Source: Vicinamibacterales bacterium (lineage in GTDB: Bacteria > Acidobacteriota > Vicinamibacteria > Vicinamibacterales > UBA2999). From it: a stretch of DNA of 64,000 nucleotides. Below, piece after piece: positions 51,482 through 60,459 of the stretch (the stretch's first letter is position 1; each line of letters begins with the position of its first letter). The translations under genes and the position numbers were made by a program. The stretch spans positions 124,001 to 188,000 of the forward strand of contig JAWKHS010000009.1 in NCBI GenBank assembly GCA_041394705.1, given 5' to 3'. The notes below the pieces were generated by a model. The model was not told the origin of the DNA, did no database searches, and saw only the letters and a program-made list of their open reading frames with translations.

Positions 51482-52597
51482 CTACTCGAGGTCGCTCGCG
51501 ACCAGCAGGGCCTTCAGGTGCGACGGTTGCGACCGCAAGTACTGCTTCGGGGCATGGACGCTCGCCCCGAAGTGGGCGGCGGCGTGCCAGGGCCAGCGCG
51601 GGTCGTACAGGATGGCGCGCGCGAGCGCCACCAGGTCCGCGTCCCCCGCGCGCAGGATCCCCTCGGCCTGCTCGAACTCCGTGATGAGGCCCACGGCCAC
51701 GACCGGCATGCGCGTGGCCGCCTTCACCGCGCGCGCCAGCGGCACCTGGTACCCGGGGCCGATCGGCACCTCCTGCGCCGGCGTCAGGCCGCCGCTCGAG
51801 ACGTGGATGCCGCTGCAGCCGCGCCGCTCGAGCGCGGCGGCGAAGGCCGCCGTCTGTTCGACGTCCCACCCGCCGGGCGCCCAGTCGGTGCCGGACACGC
51901 GCATCGAGACCGGCTTCCCGGCGGGAACGGCCGCCCGCACCGCGTCGAAGACCTCGAGCGGGAAGCGCAGGCGGTTCTCGAGCGATCCGCCGTACTCGTC
52001 CTCGCGGCGATTCGAGAGCGGCGACAGGAACTCGTGCAGCAGGTAGCCGTGCGCGCCGTGCAGCTGAACCGCGTCGAGGCCGAGCCGCGCGGCCCGGCGC
52101 GCCGATGCGGCGAACGCGTCGCGGATCGTGGCGAGGCCGCGGCGATCGAGCGCCAGGGGCGGCCGTTCGCCAGACGCGAACGGCAGCGGCGAGGGCGCCA
52201 CGGTCTGCCAGCCCCGGGGGTCGTCGGGGCCGAACTGGACCCGCGGACGCCAGGGCACCTCGGTGGACGCCTTGCGGCCGGCGTGGGCCAGCTGGATCGC
52301 GAGCGGGATGTCCGACCAGCGGCGGACGGCCTCCAGCACCCCGCCGAGCGCGCGCTCGGTGTCATCGGACCAGAGGCCCAGGTCGCGCGGCGAGATGCGG
52401 CCCTCCGGCAGGACCGCCGTGGCCTCGATCGTCAGGAGCCCCGCCCCCGAGAGCGCGAGGTGGCCGAGGTGAATCAGGTGCCAGTCCGTGGCCCGGCCCT
52501 CCTCGGCCGAGTACTGGCACATCGGCGCGATGACGATCCGGTTGCGAAGCCTGAGGGCGTCGGCCTGGAACGGCGTGAAGAGCAGCGTGTCACTCAT
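51482..52597 (-). CDS. Old yellow enzyme, YqjM-type NADH:flavin oxidoreductase
   Basis: A 371-residue FMN enzyme reducing activated alkenes (enones, maleimides) with NAD(P)H. The thermophilic-like/YqjM signature is present: 'APMCQYSAEEGRATDWHLIHLGHLA' with the regulatory Cys, 'LAHAGRKAS', catalytic 'QLHGAHGYLLHEFLSPLSNRREDEYGGS' and 'VVAVGLITEF...ADLVALARAILYDPRWP'. GGAG precedes the ATG at 52597. Transcription converges with the methyltransferase gene. Likely in detoxification, which would fit the redox-sensing regulator nearby; this link is inference. Confidence 0.94.
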   Translation of the reverse strand: MSDTLLFTPFQADALRLRNRIVIAPMCQYSAEEGRATDWHLIHLGHLALSGAGLLTIEATAVLPEGRISPRDLGLWSDDTERALGGVLEAVRRWSDIPLAIQLAHAGRKASTEVPWRPRVQFGPDDPRGWQTVAPSPLPFASGERPPLALDRRGLATIRDAFAASARRAARLGLDAVQLHGAHGYLLHEFLSPLSNRREDEYGGSLENRLRFPLEVFDAVRAAVPAGKPVSMRVSGTDWAPGGWDVEQTAAFAAALERRGCSGIHVSSGGLTPAQEVPIGPGYQVPLARAVKAATRMPVVAVGLITEFEQAEGILRAGDADLVALARAILYDPRWPWHAAAHFGASVHAPKQYLRSQPSHLKALLVASDLE

Positions 52598-52617
52598 GGC
52601 GTCTCCGGCGCCCCCAT

Positions 52618-52656
52618 TGTTCACCGGCCGGGGAGCGTGTTCACCGGCCGGGAGCG
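52618..52656. repeat. Tandem 19-20 nt direct repeat
   Basis: TGTTCACCGGCCGGGGAGCG (52618-52637) is followed at once by TGTTCACCGGCCGGGAGCG (52638-52656), differing by one G. It lies in the spacer upstream of the oxidoreductase gene. Each unit has a CCGGCCGG core. It looks like a recent tandem duplication. Confidence 0.75.
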
Positions 52657-52732
52657 CCGCCGGCGTGGCGTGTGGACCTACGACGCCGGCCTACCGACCC
52701 GCGCCTTCGTGTCGACCCGCGCGCCCGCGCGT

Positions 52733-52738
52733 TACACT
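52733..52738 (+). promoter_or_regulatory. -10-like TACACT, 8 nt before the metallopeptidase ATG
   Basis: TACACT (four of six consensus bases, TA and final T kept) ends 8 nt before the ATG at 52747. The interval GCCACGCG is not a ribosome-binding site. A leaderless transcript is likely for this operon. Confidence 0.4.
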
Positions 52739-52746
52739 GCCACGCG

Positions 52747-53790
52747 ATGAAGGTCCGGCCCGCCGCCACCAGGCGCCCCCGCCTGGCCTGGAGCCGCTAC
52801 AGCGACGAACGGCTCCTCGACGTCCGGATCTGCGACCTCGGGCTGCGTGTCGAGGGGACGTGGCTGGAGGCCTGCGTCGCCGAACTGCACGAGGATCTCG
52901 CCCGCCGCGGCATCCGGCTGCGCCCGCACGCCTGGCTCTCCTACGACTGGTTCAGCCCCGACGGCGTGCCCGGCATCGCCATCCCGTTCTACCTCGCCCA
53001 CCCGCGCCTGACCGGCCTGGAGCGGGCCTACATGCACGAAGTGGAGGGCGGATCGCGCGAGGAGTGCGAGCGGATCCTCCGGCACGAGTGCGGTCACGCC
53101 GTGCAGCATGCCTGGCGCCTGCACCGCCGCCAGCGGTGGCGGCAGCTGTTCGGGAGCGCGACCCGGCGGTATCCCGAGGTCTACCGGCCCAACCCGGCGA
53201 GCCGCCGCTTCGTGCAGCACCTGCGGCGCTACTACGCCCAGAGCCATCCCGCCGAGGACTTCGCCGAGACCTTCGCCGTGTGGATGCAGCCGCGCGCGGT
53301 GTGGCGCAAGCGGTACGAGGGCTGGCCCGCGCTCCAGAAGCTCGAATACGTGGACGGGCTGATGCGCGACCTCGGGGCCGAGACGCCGCCCGTGCGCTCC
53401 CGAGCCCGGATCGAACCGGTCCAGTCGATCCGGACGACCCTGCGCGAGTACTACGCGCAGAAGCGGGAGCAGTACGCGGTCGGCCGGACCGACGCCTACG
53501 ACCGGGAGCTGAAGCGCGTGTTCACGGCGCCCAGGGCGGACGAACACCGGGAGCTGGCGTCGAGCTTCCTCCGCCGCCACCGGACCGAGATCCGCCGCAT
53601 GGCCTGCCAGTGGACGCCCGATCACTGGTTCACGCTGGACCAGCTGCTCGACGACATGATCGCGCGGTGCCGCGAGTTGAAGCTGCGGGTGGAAGGCAGC
53701 GAGGCGCGGGTCCTGGTGGACTTCGCGATGCTGCTGGCGGTGCAGACCGTGCACGCCCTCTACAGCCGCAAGAACTGGATCGCGCTATGA
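52747..53790 (+). CDS. Putative zinc-binding metallopeptidase paired with an ATP-grasp ligase
   Basis: A 347-residue cytoplasmic protein. The zincin motif HExxH is present as 'ILRHECGHAVQHAWRL' with a downstream acid in 'HPAEDFAETFAVWMQPR', fitting a zinc peptidase of the uncharacterised 'putative zinc-binding metallopeptidase' family. C-terminal helices (from ~200) are charged. No signal peptide. Its stop overlaps the start of the ATP-grasp ligase (ATGA at 53787-53790), so the two are made together. A peptide or peptide-linked product made by the ligase and cut by the peptidase is a reasonable guess, not shown. Confidence 0.82.
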   Translation: MKVRPAATRRPRLAWSRYSDERLLDVRICDLGLRVEGTWLEACVAELHEDLARRGIRLRPHAWLSYDWFSPDGVPGIAIPFYLAHPRLTGLERAYMHEVEGGSREECERILRHECGHAVQHAWRLHRRQRWRQLFGSATRRYPEVYRPNPASRRFVQHLRRYYAQSHPAEDFAETFAVWMQPRAVWRKRYEGWPALQKLEYVDGLMRDLGAETPPVRSRARIEPVQSIRTTLREYYAQKREQYAVGRTDAYDRELKRVFTAPRADEHRELASSFLRRHRTEIRRMACQWTPDHWFTLDQLLDDMIARCRELKLRVEGSEARVLVDFAMLLAVQTVHALYSRKNWIAL

Positions 53791-54800
53791 GGAAGCTCCG
53801 GGTCCTGGTGCTGATGCACCCGAGTCTCGTGCCCCCGGAGAGCCGCGAGGGCTATTCGGAAAAGGAAGCCTACGCCTGGAAGACCGAGTTCGACGTGGTG
53901 ACGACGCTCAGGAAGAGCGGCCACGACGTGCGGCCGCTCGGGGTCCAGGAGGAGCTGACGCCCATCCGGCGCGCGATGGTGGACTGGAAGCCCCACATCG
54001 TCTTCAACCTGCTGGAGGAGTTCCACTATCAGCAGGAGTTCGACCAGCACGTCGTGAGCTACCTGGAGCTGCTCCAGGCCCGCTACACGGGCTGCAATCC
54101 GCGCGGCCTGGTGCTCGCGCGGAACAAGAGCCTGGCCAAGAAGCTCGTGCACTACCACCGCGTCCGCGTGCCACGCTTCGCCGTGGTCCGCATGGGGCGC
54201 AAACCGCGGCTGCCGGACTCGCTCACCTACCCGCTCATCGTGAAGTGCGTGGCCAAGGAGGGCTCGCTCGGCATCTCGCAGTCCTCGGTCGTGGACAGCG
54301 ACGAGAAGCTCGAGGAGCGCGTGCGGTTCGTTCACGAGCGGCTCGAGGACCACGCGCTGGTCGAGGAGTTCATCGAGGGCCGCGAGCTGTACGTGGGCGT
54401 CCTCGGGAACCGGCGCATCCAGGTGCTGCCGGTGTGGGAGCTGGTGTTCGAGAACCTGTCGCCGCGCACCCAGGCGATCGCCACCGAGCAGGCCAAGCAC
54501 AACCCCGAGTACCAGGAACGACGCGGCATCTACCAGCAGCCGGCCGAGGGCCTGCCGCCGGAACTGGTGGCGGACATCGAGCGCACCACCAAGCGCATCT
54601 ACCGCAACCTGGAGCTCGACGGGTACGCCCGCATCGACTACCGCCTGAAGGCGGACGGGACGCTGTACTTCCTCGAGGCGAACCCCAATCCCGAGATCGC
54701 GGAGAGCGCCGAGTTCGCCTCCGCGGCCCTGCACACGGGCCTGAAGTATCCGCAGCTCCTGGCCAAGATCATCTCGCTGGGGATGGCCCGGGGGCAGTGA
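53787..54800 (+). CDS. D-alanine-D-alanine ligase-like ATP-grasp protein
   Basis: A 337-residue ATP-grasp enzyme. The nucleotide fold is visible as 'YPLIVKCVAKEGSLGISQSSVV', 'ALVEEFIEGRELYVGVLG', 'DGYARIDYRLKADGTLYFLEANPNPEIAES' (the final E-x-N-x-N metal site). An N-terminal domain starts 'LRVLVLMHPSLVPPESREGYSEKEAYAWKTEFDVVTTL'. It resembles Ddl but lacks its normal mur/dcw neighbours, and pairs with a zinc peptidase, so a specialised peptide ligase is more likely than cell-wall synthesis. Its 3' end overlaps the convergent cysteine-synthase-like gene by 32 nt. Confidence 0.9.
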   Translation: MRKLRVLVLMHPSLVPPESREGYSEKEAYAWKTEFDVVTTLRKSGHDVRPLGVQEELTPIRRAMVDWKPHIVFNLLEEFHYQQEFDQHVVSYLELLQARYTGCNPRGLVLARNKSLAKKLVHYHRVRVPRFAVVRMGRKPRLPDSLTYPLIVKCVAKEGSLGISQSSVVDSDEKLEERVRFVHERLEDHALVEEFIEGRELYVGVLGNRRIQVLPVWELVFENLSPRTQAIATEQAKHNPEYQERRGIYQQPAEGLPPELVADIERTTKRIYRNLELDGYARIDYRLKADGTLYFLEANPNPEIAESAEFASAALHTGLKYPQLLAKIISLGMARGQ

Positions 54801-55755
54801 CGGCGGTCGCGGTTCGCCCGAAGGTCTTCAGGTACTTCATCCCCGTGTCGCACATGACGGTGACGATGGTGTCGCCCGGGCGGAGGCGTTCGGCCACCCG
54901 CAGGGCGGCCACGACGTTGGCCCCCGTCGAGGTACCCGCGAAGAGGCCTTCCTCGCGCGCGAGTCGGAGCGCCATGGCCGTCGCCGCCTCCGTGGAGACG
55001 CGTTCGATCGCGTCCGCCAGGCCGTCCCGCCACAGCGGCACGACGAACCCCGCACCGACGCCATCGATGCGATGGGCGCCCGCCGGGCCGCCGGAGAGGA
55101 CCGGGGACTCCGCAGGCTCGACCGCCACGATCCGCGTCCCGGCGTCGTAGGCGCGCAGCCGCTCCGCGTGGCCCCGCAGCGACGCCGCGGTGCCGACGCT
55201 CTGCACGAACGCGTCGATCCGCCCACCGGCCTGGGCCCACGCCTCCTCCGCCATCCGGTGGTAGGCGGGCAACTGGTCGACGTTCCGCATCTGGTCGGTC
55301 CAGTAGGCGCCGGTGTCGGCGGCGATGATGCGCGCCGCCTCGATCATGTCGCGGGTGAGGCGCTCGGTCATGCGGCCGTCGTCGCTCGGCACGATCGTCA
55401 GTGCCGCGCCCAGGATCCGCATGTGATCGAGCTTCTCGGCCGAGAAGGCGTCGGAGGTGACCACGTGCAGCGGATGGCCCGTGACCGCGCAGACGAGCGC
55501 CAGCGACACGCCGGTGCTCCCGCCCGTGTATTCCACGACCGCCCCCCCGGGCGCGAGGCGGCCGTCGGCCTCGGCGGCCTCGACCATGGCCAGGGCCATG
55601 CGGTCCTTCATGCTCCCGGTCGGATTCTCGTTCTCGAGCTTGAGCAGGAGGCGGACGCCATTGGCGGGGACGATGCGCCGCAGGGCGACGGCGGCGGTAC
55701 GGCCGATACGGCGCCGCACGTCCGCCACCGGCGGCAGCGGGTCGGGAGTGGACAT
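54769..55755 (-). CDS. Cysteine synthase / cystathionine-beta-synthase-like PLP enzyme
   Basis: A 328-residue fold-type II PLP enzyme. 'LLLKLENENPTGSMKDRMALAMVEAAE' carries the Schiff-base Lys, 'VVEYTGGSTGVSLALVCAV' the substrate loop, and 'GLFAGTSTGANVVAALRVAE' the phosphate cup. This is the CysK/CysM/CBS group (O-acetylserine sulfhydrylase or related); the Lys-containing motif is GSMKDR instead of the common GSVKDR. No cysE or sulfate genes are nearby. AAAGGAG precedes the ATG at 55755. It is divergent from a GlxA-type regulator, which may control it. Confidence 0.9.
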   Translation of the reverse strand: MSTPDPLPPVADVRRRIGRTAAVALRRIVPANGVRLLLKLENENPTGSMKDRMALAMVEAAEADGRLAPGGAVVEYTGGSTGVSLALVCAVTGHPLHVVTSDAFSAEKLDHMRILGAALTIVPSDDGRMTERLTRDMIEAARIIAADTGAYWTDQMRNVDQLPAYHRMAEEAWAQAGGRIDAFVQSVGTAASLRGHAERLRAYDAGTRIVAVEPAESPVLSGGPAGAHRIDGVGAGFVVPLWRDGLADAIERVSTEAATAMALRLAREEGLFAGTSTGANVVAALRVAERLRPGDTIVTVMCDTGMKYLKTFGRTATAVTAPGPSPAR

Positions 55756-55860
55756 GATGAGGACTCCTTTCAGGGTCACGGGCGGGCTCGAGACGAGCGT
55801 AGACGCGGGGGCCGGACTGGCGGGAGTGGCAAGAACGACACTTTTGATAGCGTTATTGCC

Positions 55861-56820
55861 ATGCGTGTCGATGTCCTCGCCCTCGATGGCGTGTTCGATC
55901 TCGGGCTGGCCGCCGTGCTGGACGCGTTCCAGACCGCGAACGAGCTCGCCGAGGCCTCCGGCCTGCGCGCGCCACGCTTCGAGGTGCGCGTCGCTGGCCT
56001 GCGGCGGCGGGTCACGACGGCGCAGGGGCTGAAGGTGCCGGTCCGGTCGGAGGCGGCACGAGCGCCGGACTGCGTGGTCGTGCCCGCGATCGGCGCCAAG
56101 ATGCCGGGGGTCCTCGAGGCGGCCCTCGCGCGTCCGGACGTGGCCGACGCCGCGGCGTGGCTGCGCGAGCGCCAGGCGGCCGGCGCCTTGATGAGCGCGG
56201 CCTGCATCGGCACGTTCGTGCTCGCCGAGTCTGGCCTGCTCGACGGCCGGGAGGCGACGACCACATGGTGGCTCGCGCCGCTCTTCCGCCGGCGGTATCC
56301 CGGCGTGCGGCTGGACGAGGGCCGGATGATCGTCGCCTCGGGCCGCACGGTGACGGCCGGCGCCGCTCTGGGCCACATGGACCTCGCCCTGTGGCTCGTG
56401 CGCGAGAGCAGCCCGCGTCTTGCGGCGCTCACGGCGAAGTACCTGATCGTGGACGCACGGCCGTCCCAGTCCGCCTACGCGCTCACCGACCATCTGGCGC
56501 ATGCCGACGACGTCGTGCTGGGCTTCGAGCGCTGGGCGCGGGCGCACCTGCGGCGCGGGTTCGCGCTCGACGAGGCGGCGCGGGCCGTTGGCGCGAGCAA
56601 GCGGACGCTGGCGCGGCGGCTGCAGCGCGTGCTGGGCCTTTCGCCTCTGGCGTATTTCCAGCGGGTGCGCGTCCAGCAGGCCGTCCATCTCCTGAAGACG
56701 ACGGGCGCGACGGTGGACGACGTGGCCGCGCGCGTCGGCTACTCGAACGCCGCCACGCTGCGCACGCTCCTGCGCCGGCGTCTGGATGCGGGGGTCAAGG
56801 ACATCCGGCGGCGGGCCTGA
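55861..56820 (+). CDS. GlxA-type AraC-family transcriptional regulator
   Basis: A 319-residue regulator. The N-terminal half is a DJ-1/PfpI domain ('VDVLALDGVFDLGLAAVLDAFQTANEL', 'GALMSAACIGTFVLAESGLLDGREATTTWW', the conserved Cys in 'SAACIG'), the C-terminal half (230-315) an AraC double helix-turn-helix ('LDEAARAVGASKRTLARRLQRVLGLSPLAYFQRVRVQQAVHLLKTT'). Related proteins (CdhR, ArgR, GbdR) sense amino-acid-like compounds. It is divergent from the CysK-like gene (105 nt between), the likely target. Confidence 0.92.
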   Translation: MRVDVLALDGVFDLGLAAVLDAFQTANELAEASGLRAPRFEVRVAGLRRRVTTAQGLKVPVRSEAARAPDCVVVPAIGAKMPGVLEAALARPDVADAAAWLRERQAAGALMSAACIGTFVLAESGLLDGREATTTWWLAPLFRRRYPGVRLDEGRMIVASGRTVTAGAALGHMDLALWLVRESSPRLAALTAKYLIVDARPSQSAYALTDHLAHADDVVLGFERWARAHLRRGFALDEAARAVGASKRTLARRLQRVLGLSPLAYFQRVRVQQAVHLLKTTGATVDDVAARVGYSNAATLRTLLRRRLDAGVKDIRRRA

Positions 56821-56917
56821 TGCCGGCGCGAGGGCGCACGCCGTGGACCGCGCGGCGTCCGGTGCTTGCCGGCGCCGCGGGCCATGCACTATAAGGCCAG
56901 CACCGAGGAGCCCGCCC

Positions 56918-59002
56918 ATGGCCGCATCCCGCCAACGACCCTTCCCACGCGCGGCGTTGGCGGCCGCGCTCCTGTCGCTCGCCGTGGTCGCGTCCCATGC
57001 GCAGGGCACGCGATCGGTCGAATGGCGGCACTACGGCGCCGACCTGGGCAGCACGCGGTACTCGCCGCTCGACCAGATCACGGCCGCGAACTTCCCGACG
57101 CTCGAGCTCGCCTGGCGCTTCAAGACGGACAACCTCGGCGAACGCCCCGAGTTCCAGTACGAGGGCACGCCGCTGATGATCGGCGGCGTCCTCTACGCCA
57201 CCGGCGGCAGCCGCCGGGCGGTCGTGGCGCTCGACGCCGCCACCGGCGAGCTCCTGTGGGTGCACGGCGAACGCGAAGGCCGGCGCGCGGAGACCGCGCC
57301 GCGGAAGCTCTCGGGCCGCGGTCTCTCGTACTGGACCGACGGCACGGACACGCGCGTGCTCTACGTCACGCCCGGCTACCAGCTCGTCGCGCTCGACGCG
57401 AAAACCGGCCTCAGGGTTCCGTCGTTCGGCAAGGACGGCCGCGTCGATCTGAAGCTGGACGATGACCAGGACATCCCGCCCGACGGCGGCGACATCGGCC
57501 TGCACGCGACCCCGCTCGTCGCGGGGAACGTGGTGGTCGTGGGAGCAGCCTTCGGCACCGGCGCGAACCCGAAGAGCAAGATCGCGGTGAAGGGGAACAT
57601 CCGCGGCTTCGACGCGCGGACCGGCAAGCGCCTGTGGATCTTCCACACGATCCCGAGGCCCGGCGAGTTCGGCAACGACACCTGGCGGCAGGACTCGTGG
57701 GCCTTCACGGGCAACACCGGCGTGTGGGCGCAGATGTCGGCCGACGAGGCGCTCGGCCTCGTCTACCTCCCCGTGGAAACGCCGACCGGTGACTACTTCG
57801 GCGGCAACCGCCCCGGCGACAACCTGTTCAGCGAGAGCCTGGTCGCGCTGGACCTCGAAACCGGCGAGCGTCGGTGGCACTACCAGTTCGTGCATCACGG
57901 CATCTGGGACATGGACCTGCCGTGCGCGCCGATCCTCGTGGACGTGCCGATGGCGGGCCGCACGATCAAGGCCATCGCGCAGCCGTCGAAGCAGTCGTTC
58001 CTGTACGTGCTGAACCGTGAGACCGGCGAGCCCGTCTGGCCGATCGAGGAGCGGCCGGTCGAGAAGGGCACCGTGCCCGGCGAGTGGTACGCCCCGACGC
58101 AGCCCTTTCCCACCAGGCCGCCGGCCTACGAGCGCCAGTCGGTGTCGGTGGACGACCTCATCGACTTCACCCCGGAGCTGAAAGCCGAGGCGTTGGAGTT
58201 CGTGAAGAAGTACACGATGGGCGGGCTCTTCAATCCGCCGGTCGTGAGCCGCCGGGAGGGGCCGATCGCGGCGCTGACCCGGTCCACCTCCGGCACGAAC
58301 TGGAAGGGCGGATCCTACGACCCCGATTCGCACGTGGTCTACGTGTCGTCCACGGGCGCCATCACGGCCTACGGGTTGGTGCCCCCGCCCGCGGGTTTCT
58401 CGGACATGCAGTACATCGCCGGCAACGCGCTGACCGGGCCGCGGCTGTCCGGTGGCGCCGGCTCGGCCGCCGGCGGCGGCAACGCTAACCTCGCGGCCGC
58501 GCGCGCGCCGTCGAGCCCGGCGACCCGGCCCGCGGCGGCCGCGGCCGATGCGGGCGGCGGCGGGGGCGGCTCCACGAACATCCAGGGGCTGCCGCTCGGC
58601 AAGCCGCCCTACGGCAGCCTGACGGCCATCGACCTCACGAAGGGCGAGATCCTGTGGTCCGTGCCCCACGGCGACACGCCGACCCCCATCAAGAACCACC
58701 CGGCCCTGAAGGGACTCGACCTGCCGCGCACGGGACGTCCCGGGACGGTCGGCACGCTCGTGACGAAGACGCTCCTCATCGCGGCCGATCCAGGCGTCGA
58801 CGTCCAGGCGAACGGCGAGCGGGGCGCGATGCTGTGGGCCTACGACAAGGCCACGGGTGAGCGCGTCGGGTCGATTCAGATGCCGGCGGGTGAAGGCGGC
58901 GCCCCGATGACCTACATGGTCAACGGCCGGCAGTACCTCGTGATCGCCATCAGCAGCGGCACCTACTCCGGTGAGCTGCGCGCCTATCGGCTGCCGGACT
59001 GA
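56918..59002 (+). CDS. PQQ-dependent glucose dehydrogenase-like protein
   Basis: A 694-residue exported quinoprotein. Signal peptide (1-29, 'AALAAALLSLAVVASHAQG') then the eight-bladed PQQ propeller starting 'WRHYGADLGSTRYSPLDQITAANFPTLELAWRF'. Typical motifs are 'HATPLVAGNVVVVGAAFG', 'NIRGFDARTGKRLWIFHTIPRPGEFGNDTW', 'VHHGIWDMDLPCAPILVDV'. There is no c-type haem motif, so electrons would go to a separate carrier. A Gly/Ala/Pro-rich insert without structure (residues ~511-553) interrupts the later blades. No pqq biosynthesis gene is in the window. Confidence 0.93.
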   Translation: MAASRQRPFPRAALAAALLSLAVVASHAQGTRSVEWRHYGADLGSTRYSPLDQITAANFPTLELAWRFKTDNLGERPEFQYEGTPLMIGGVLYATGGSRRAVVALDAATGELLWVHGEREGRRAETAPRKLSGRGLSYWTDGTDTRVLYVTPGYQLVALDAKTGLRVPSFGKDGRVDLKLDDDQDIPPDGGDIGLHATPLVAGNVVVVGAAFGTGANPKSKIAVKGNIRGFDARTGKRLWIFHTIPRPGEFGNDTWRQDSWAFTGNTGVWAQMSADEALGLVYLPVETPTGDYFGGNRPGDNLFSESLVALDLETGERRWHYQFVHHGIWDMDLPCAPILVDVPMAGRTIKAIAQPSKQSFLYVLNRETGEPVWPIEERPVEKGTVPGEWYAPTQPFPTRPPAYERQSVSVDDLIDFTPELKAEALEFVKKYTMGGLFNPPVVSRREGPIAALTRSTSGTNWKGGSYDPDSHVVYVSSTGAITAYGLVPPPAGFSDMQYIAGNALTGPRLSGGAGSAAGGGNANLAAARAPSSPATRPAAAAADAGGGGGGSTNIQGLPLGKPPYGSLTAIDLTKGEILWSVPHGDTPTPIKNHPALKGLDLPRTGRPGTVGTLVTKTLLIAADPGVDVQANGERGAMLWAYDKATGERVGSIQMPAGEGGAPMTYMVNGRQYLVIAISSGTYSGELRAYRLPD

Positions 59003-59132
59003 ACGGCCGTCGCCGGGCGTCAGGCCCCCGGGTTCGGACCGCCGGCGTGCCCAGGGATCAGAACCGTCGGTCCGCTGGCAGGTGTGGTACATGGGAGGAC
59101 GGCGCCGCAATCCGCGCCGGAGGGGGACACCG

Positions 59133-60146
59133 ATGAGCAGGAAGATCACGTGGACCGTGGCGGCCCTGGTCCTCGCAGCCGCGACGATGGCCGGGCTCGA
59201 GCGCGCGAGCGCGGCCCGCGCGGAGCCGCAGGTGTCGCCGGCGCCCGCGGCGGACTGGTCGGAACGCGCCGTCCACAACATCGGGGCCCCCATCAACACG
59301 AAGTGGGACGAGGGCGAGCTGTCGTTCGCCGACGACGGCACGATGGTGTTCACCTCGTCGCGGCAGGACCTCGCCGTGGCGCCCGGCGATCCGAAGGACC
59401 TCTACATCGCCACGTTCAACACCGAGACGGGCACCTGGAACACGCCCGTGAACATGGGCCTGCCGATCAACGCGGCCCCCGCCACCGACGTGGACCCGCT
59501 GCGCAAGGGCGACGACCGCGAGCCCTGGATCACGCCCGACGGCAACACCATCTTCTTCAAGTCCGATCGCCTGGCCACGTCCACCCCGCGCAACATGAAC
59601 GACGTGTTCGTCACCCGCAAGGTCAACGGCAAATGGACGACGCCGGAGCTCGTGCCAGCGCCGGTCAGCACCGACGTCGGCAACGAACACTGCCCGATGC
59701 TCCTGGCCGACGGCAAGACCCTGTGCTTCGCCTCCGAGCGGCCCGGCGGGTTCGGCGCCGCCGACATCTGGTGCTCGCAAAAGGGCGCCGACGGCTCGTG
59801 GCAGGACCCGGTCAACCAGGGGCCCAATATCAACACGGCGGCGAGCGAATTCCACTTCATGCAGGACCGCAAGGGCCAGTGGGTGTACTTCACGTCAAGC
59901 CGGCCCGGCGGCAGCGGCGGCGCGGACCTGTGGGCCTCGCGTCAGCTCGGGCCGAACTCGTGGAGCCCGGCCGTGAACCTGGGCCCGCTCGTGAACACCA
60001 AGGGCGCCGACATGTGCCCGGCCCTCGGGCCCGGCGGCAAGACGTTCTGCTGGTTCGCCGGTCGCCCCGACAGCCTGGGCGCGGCCGACATCTACTTCAC
60101 GGGCCAGGCCAACATCGACCGCGTGCTCGAGGCCGCGCGGAAGTAG
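59133..60146 (+). CDS. Exported PD40/TolB-like beta-propeller protein
   Basis: A 337-residue protein with a signal sequence (1-25) and repeated WD40-like PD40 motifs: 'GELSFADDGTMVFTSSRQ', 'PWITPDGNTIFFKSDRLA', 'MLLADGKTLCFASERPGGFGAADIW', 'WVYFTSSRPGGSGGADLWAS' and 'CPALGPGGKTFCWFAGRPDSLGAADIYF'. Five or six blades are recognisable, so it is a small propeller that binds a partner, as in TolB and OmpA-linked PD40 proteins. GGAGGGGGAC precedes the ATG. It lies 130 nt after the PQQ dehydrogenase, possibly in the same transcript. Confidence 0.9.
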   Translation: MSRKITWTVAALVLAAATMAGLERASAARAEPQVSPAPAADWSERAVHNIGAPINTKWDEGELSFADDGTMVFTSSRQDLAVAPGDPKDLYIATFNTETGTWNTPVNMGLPINAAPATDVDPLRKGDDREPWITPDGNTIFFKSDRLATSTPRNMNDVFVTRKVNGKWTTPELVPAPVSTDVGNEHCPMLLADGKTLCFASERPGGFGAADIWCSQKGADGSWQDPVNQGPNINTAASEFHFMQDRKGQWVYFTSSRPGGSGGADLWASRQLGPNSWSPAVNLGPLVNTKGADMCPALGPGGKTFCWFAGRPDSLGAADIYFTGQANIDRVLEAARK

Positions 60147-60459
60147 CGGGACGGCGTGCCCCCGACACGGCGCCCCGCGGCACGCACGGGCTCGCGTGAT
60201 GAGGATGCCGCCTCGGCTCCACGCGCTACGGCATCCAGGGCGGCGACCGGGGCGGGGCTGCGCATCACGTGGCCGCCGGTGGAGATCACGAGCCTGCGCG
60301 TCGAGCAGCCCATCGCCGCCGGCGATCGGCGCTGGGCGGTGTACGAGCTGCACCTGCTCGGCGCCGACGCCGCGGATTGACACGCTGGGCTTCCCCGTCA
60401 CGCGTCGCATGCGGGTACGTGGCTTGCACCACGGTCGTGTGAGCGACACCGGAGGACGC
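60147..60459 (+). other. Spacer with a possible coding remnant
   Basis: This 313-nt gap holds a short plus-strand frame ending at 60380 with protein-like sequence in its last 40 residues ('LRITWPPVEITSLRVEQPIA' then 'AGDRRWAVYELHLLGADAAD'). The part before it (GTG at 60156) is Arg/Ala/Thr-rich and not protein-like. It may be the 3' relic of a gene or a small gene from an internal start. No family is recognised and I see nothing else in the spacer. Confidence 0.25.

Noticed and set aside
60156..60380. A 74-codon frame considered as a full gene
   Set aside because: Only the last ~40 residues look protein-like and there is no ribosome site; reported only as a possible remnant.
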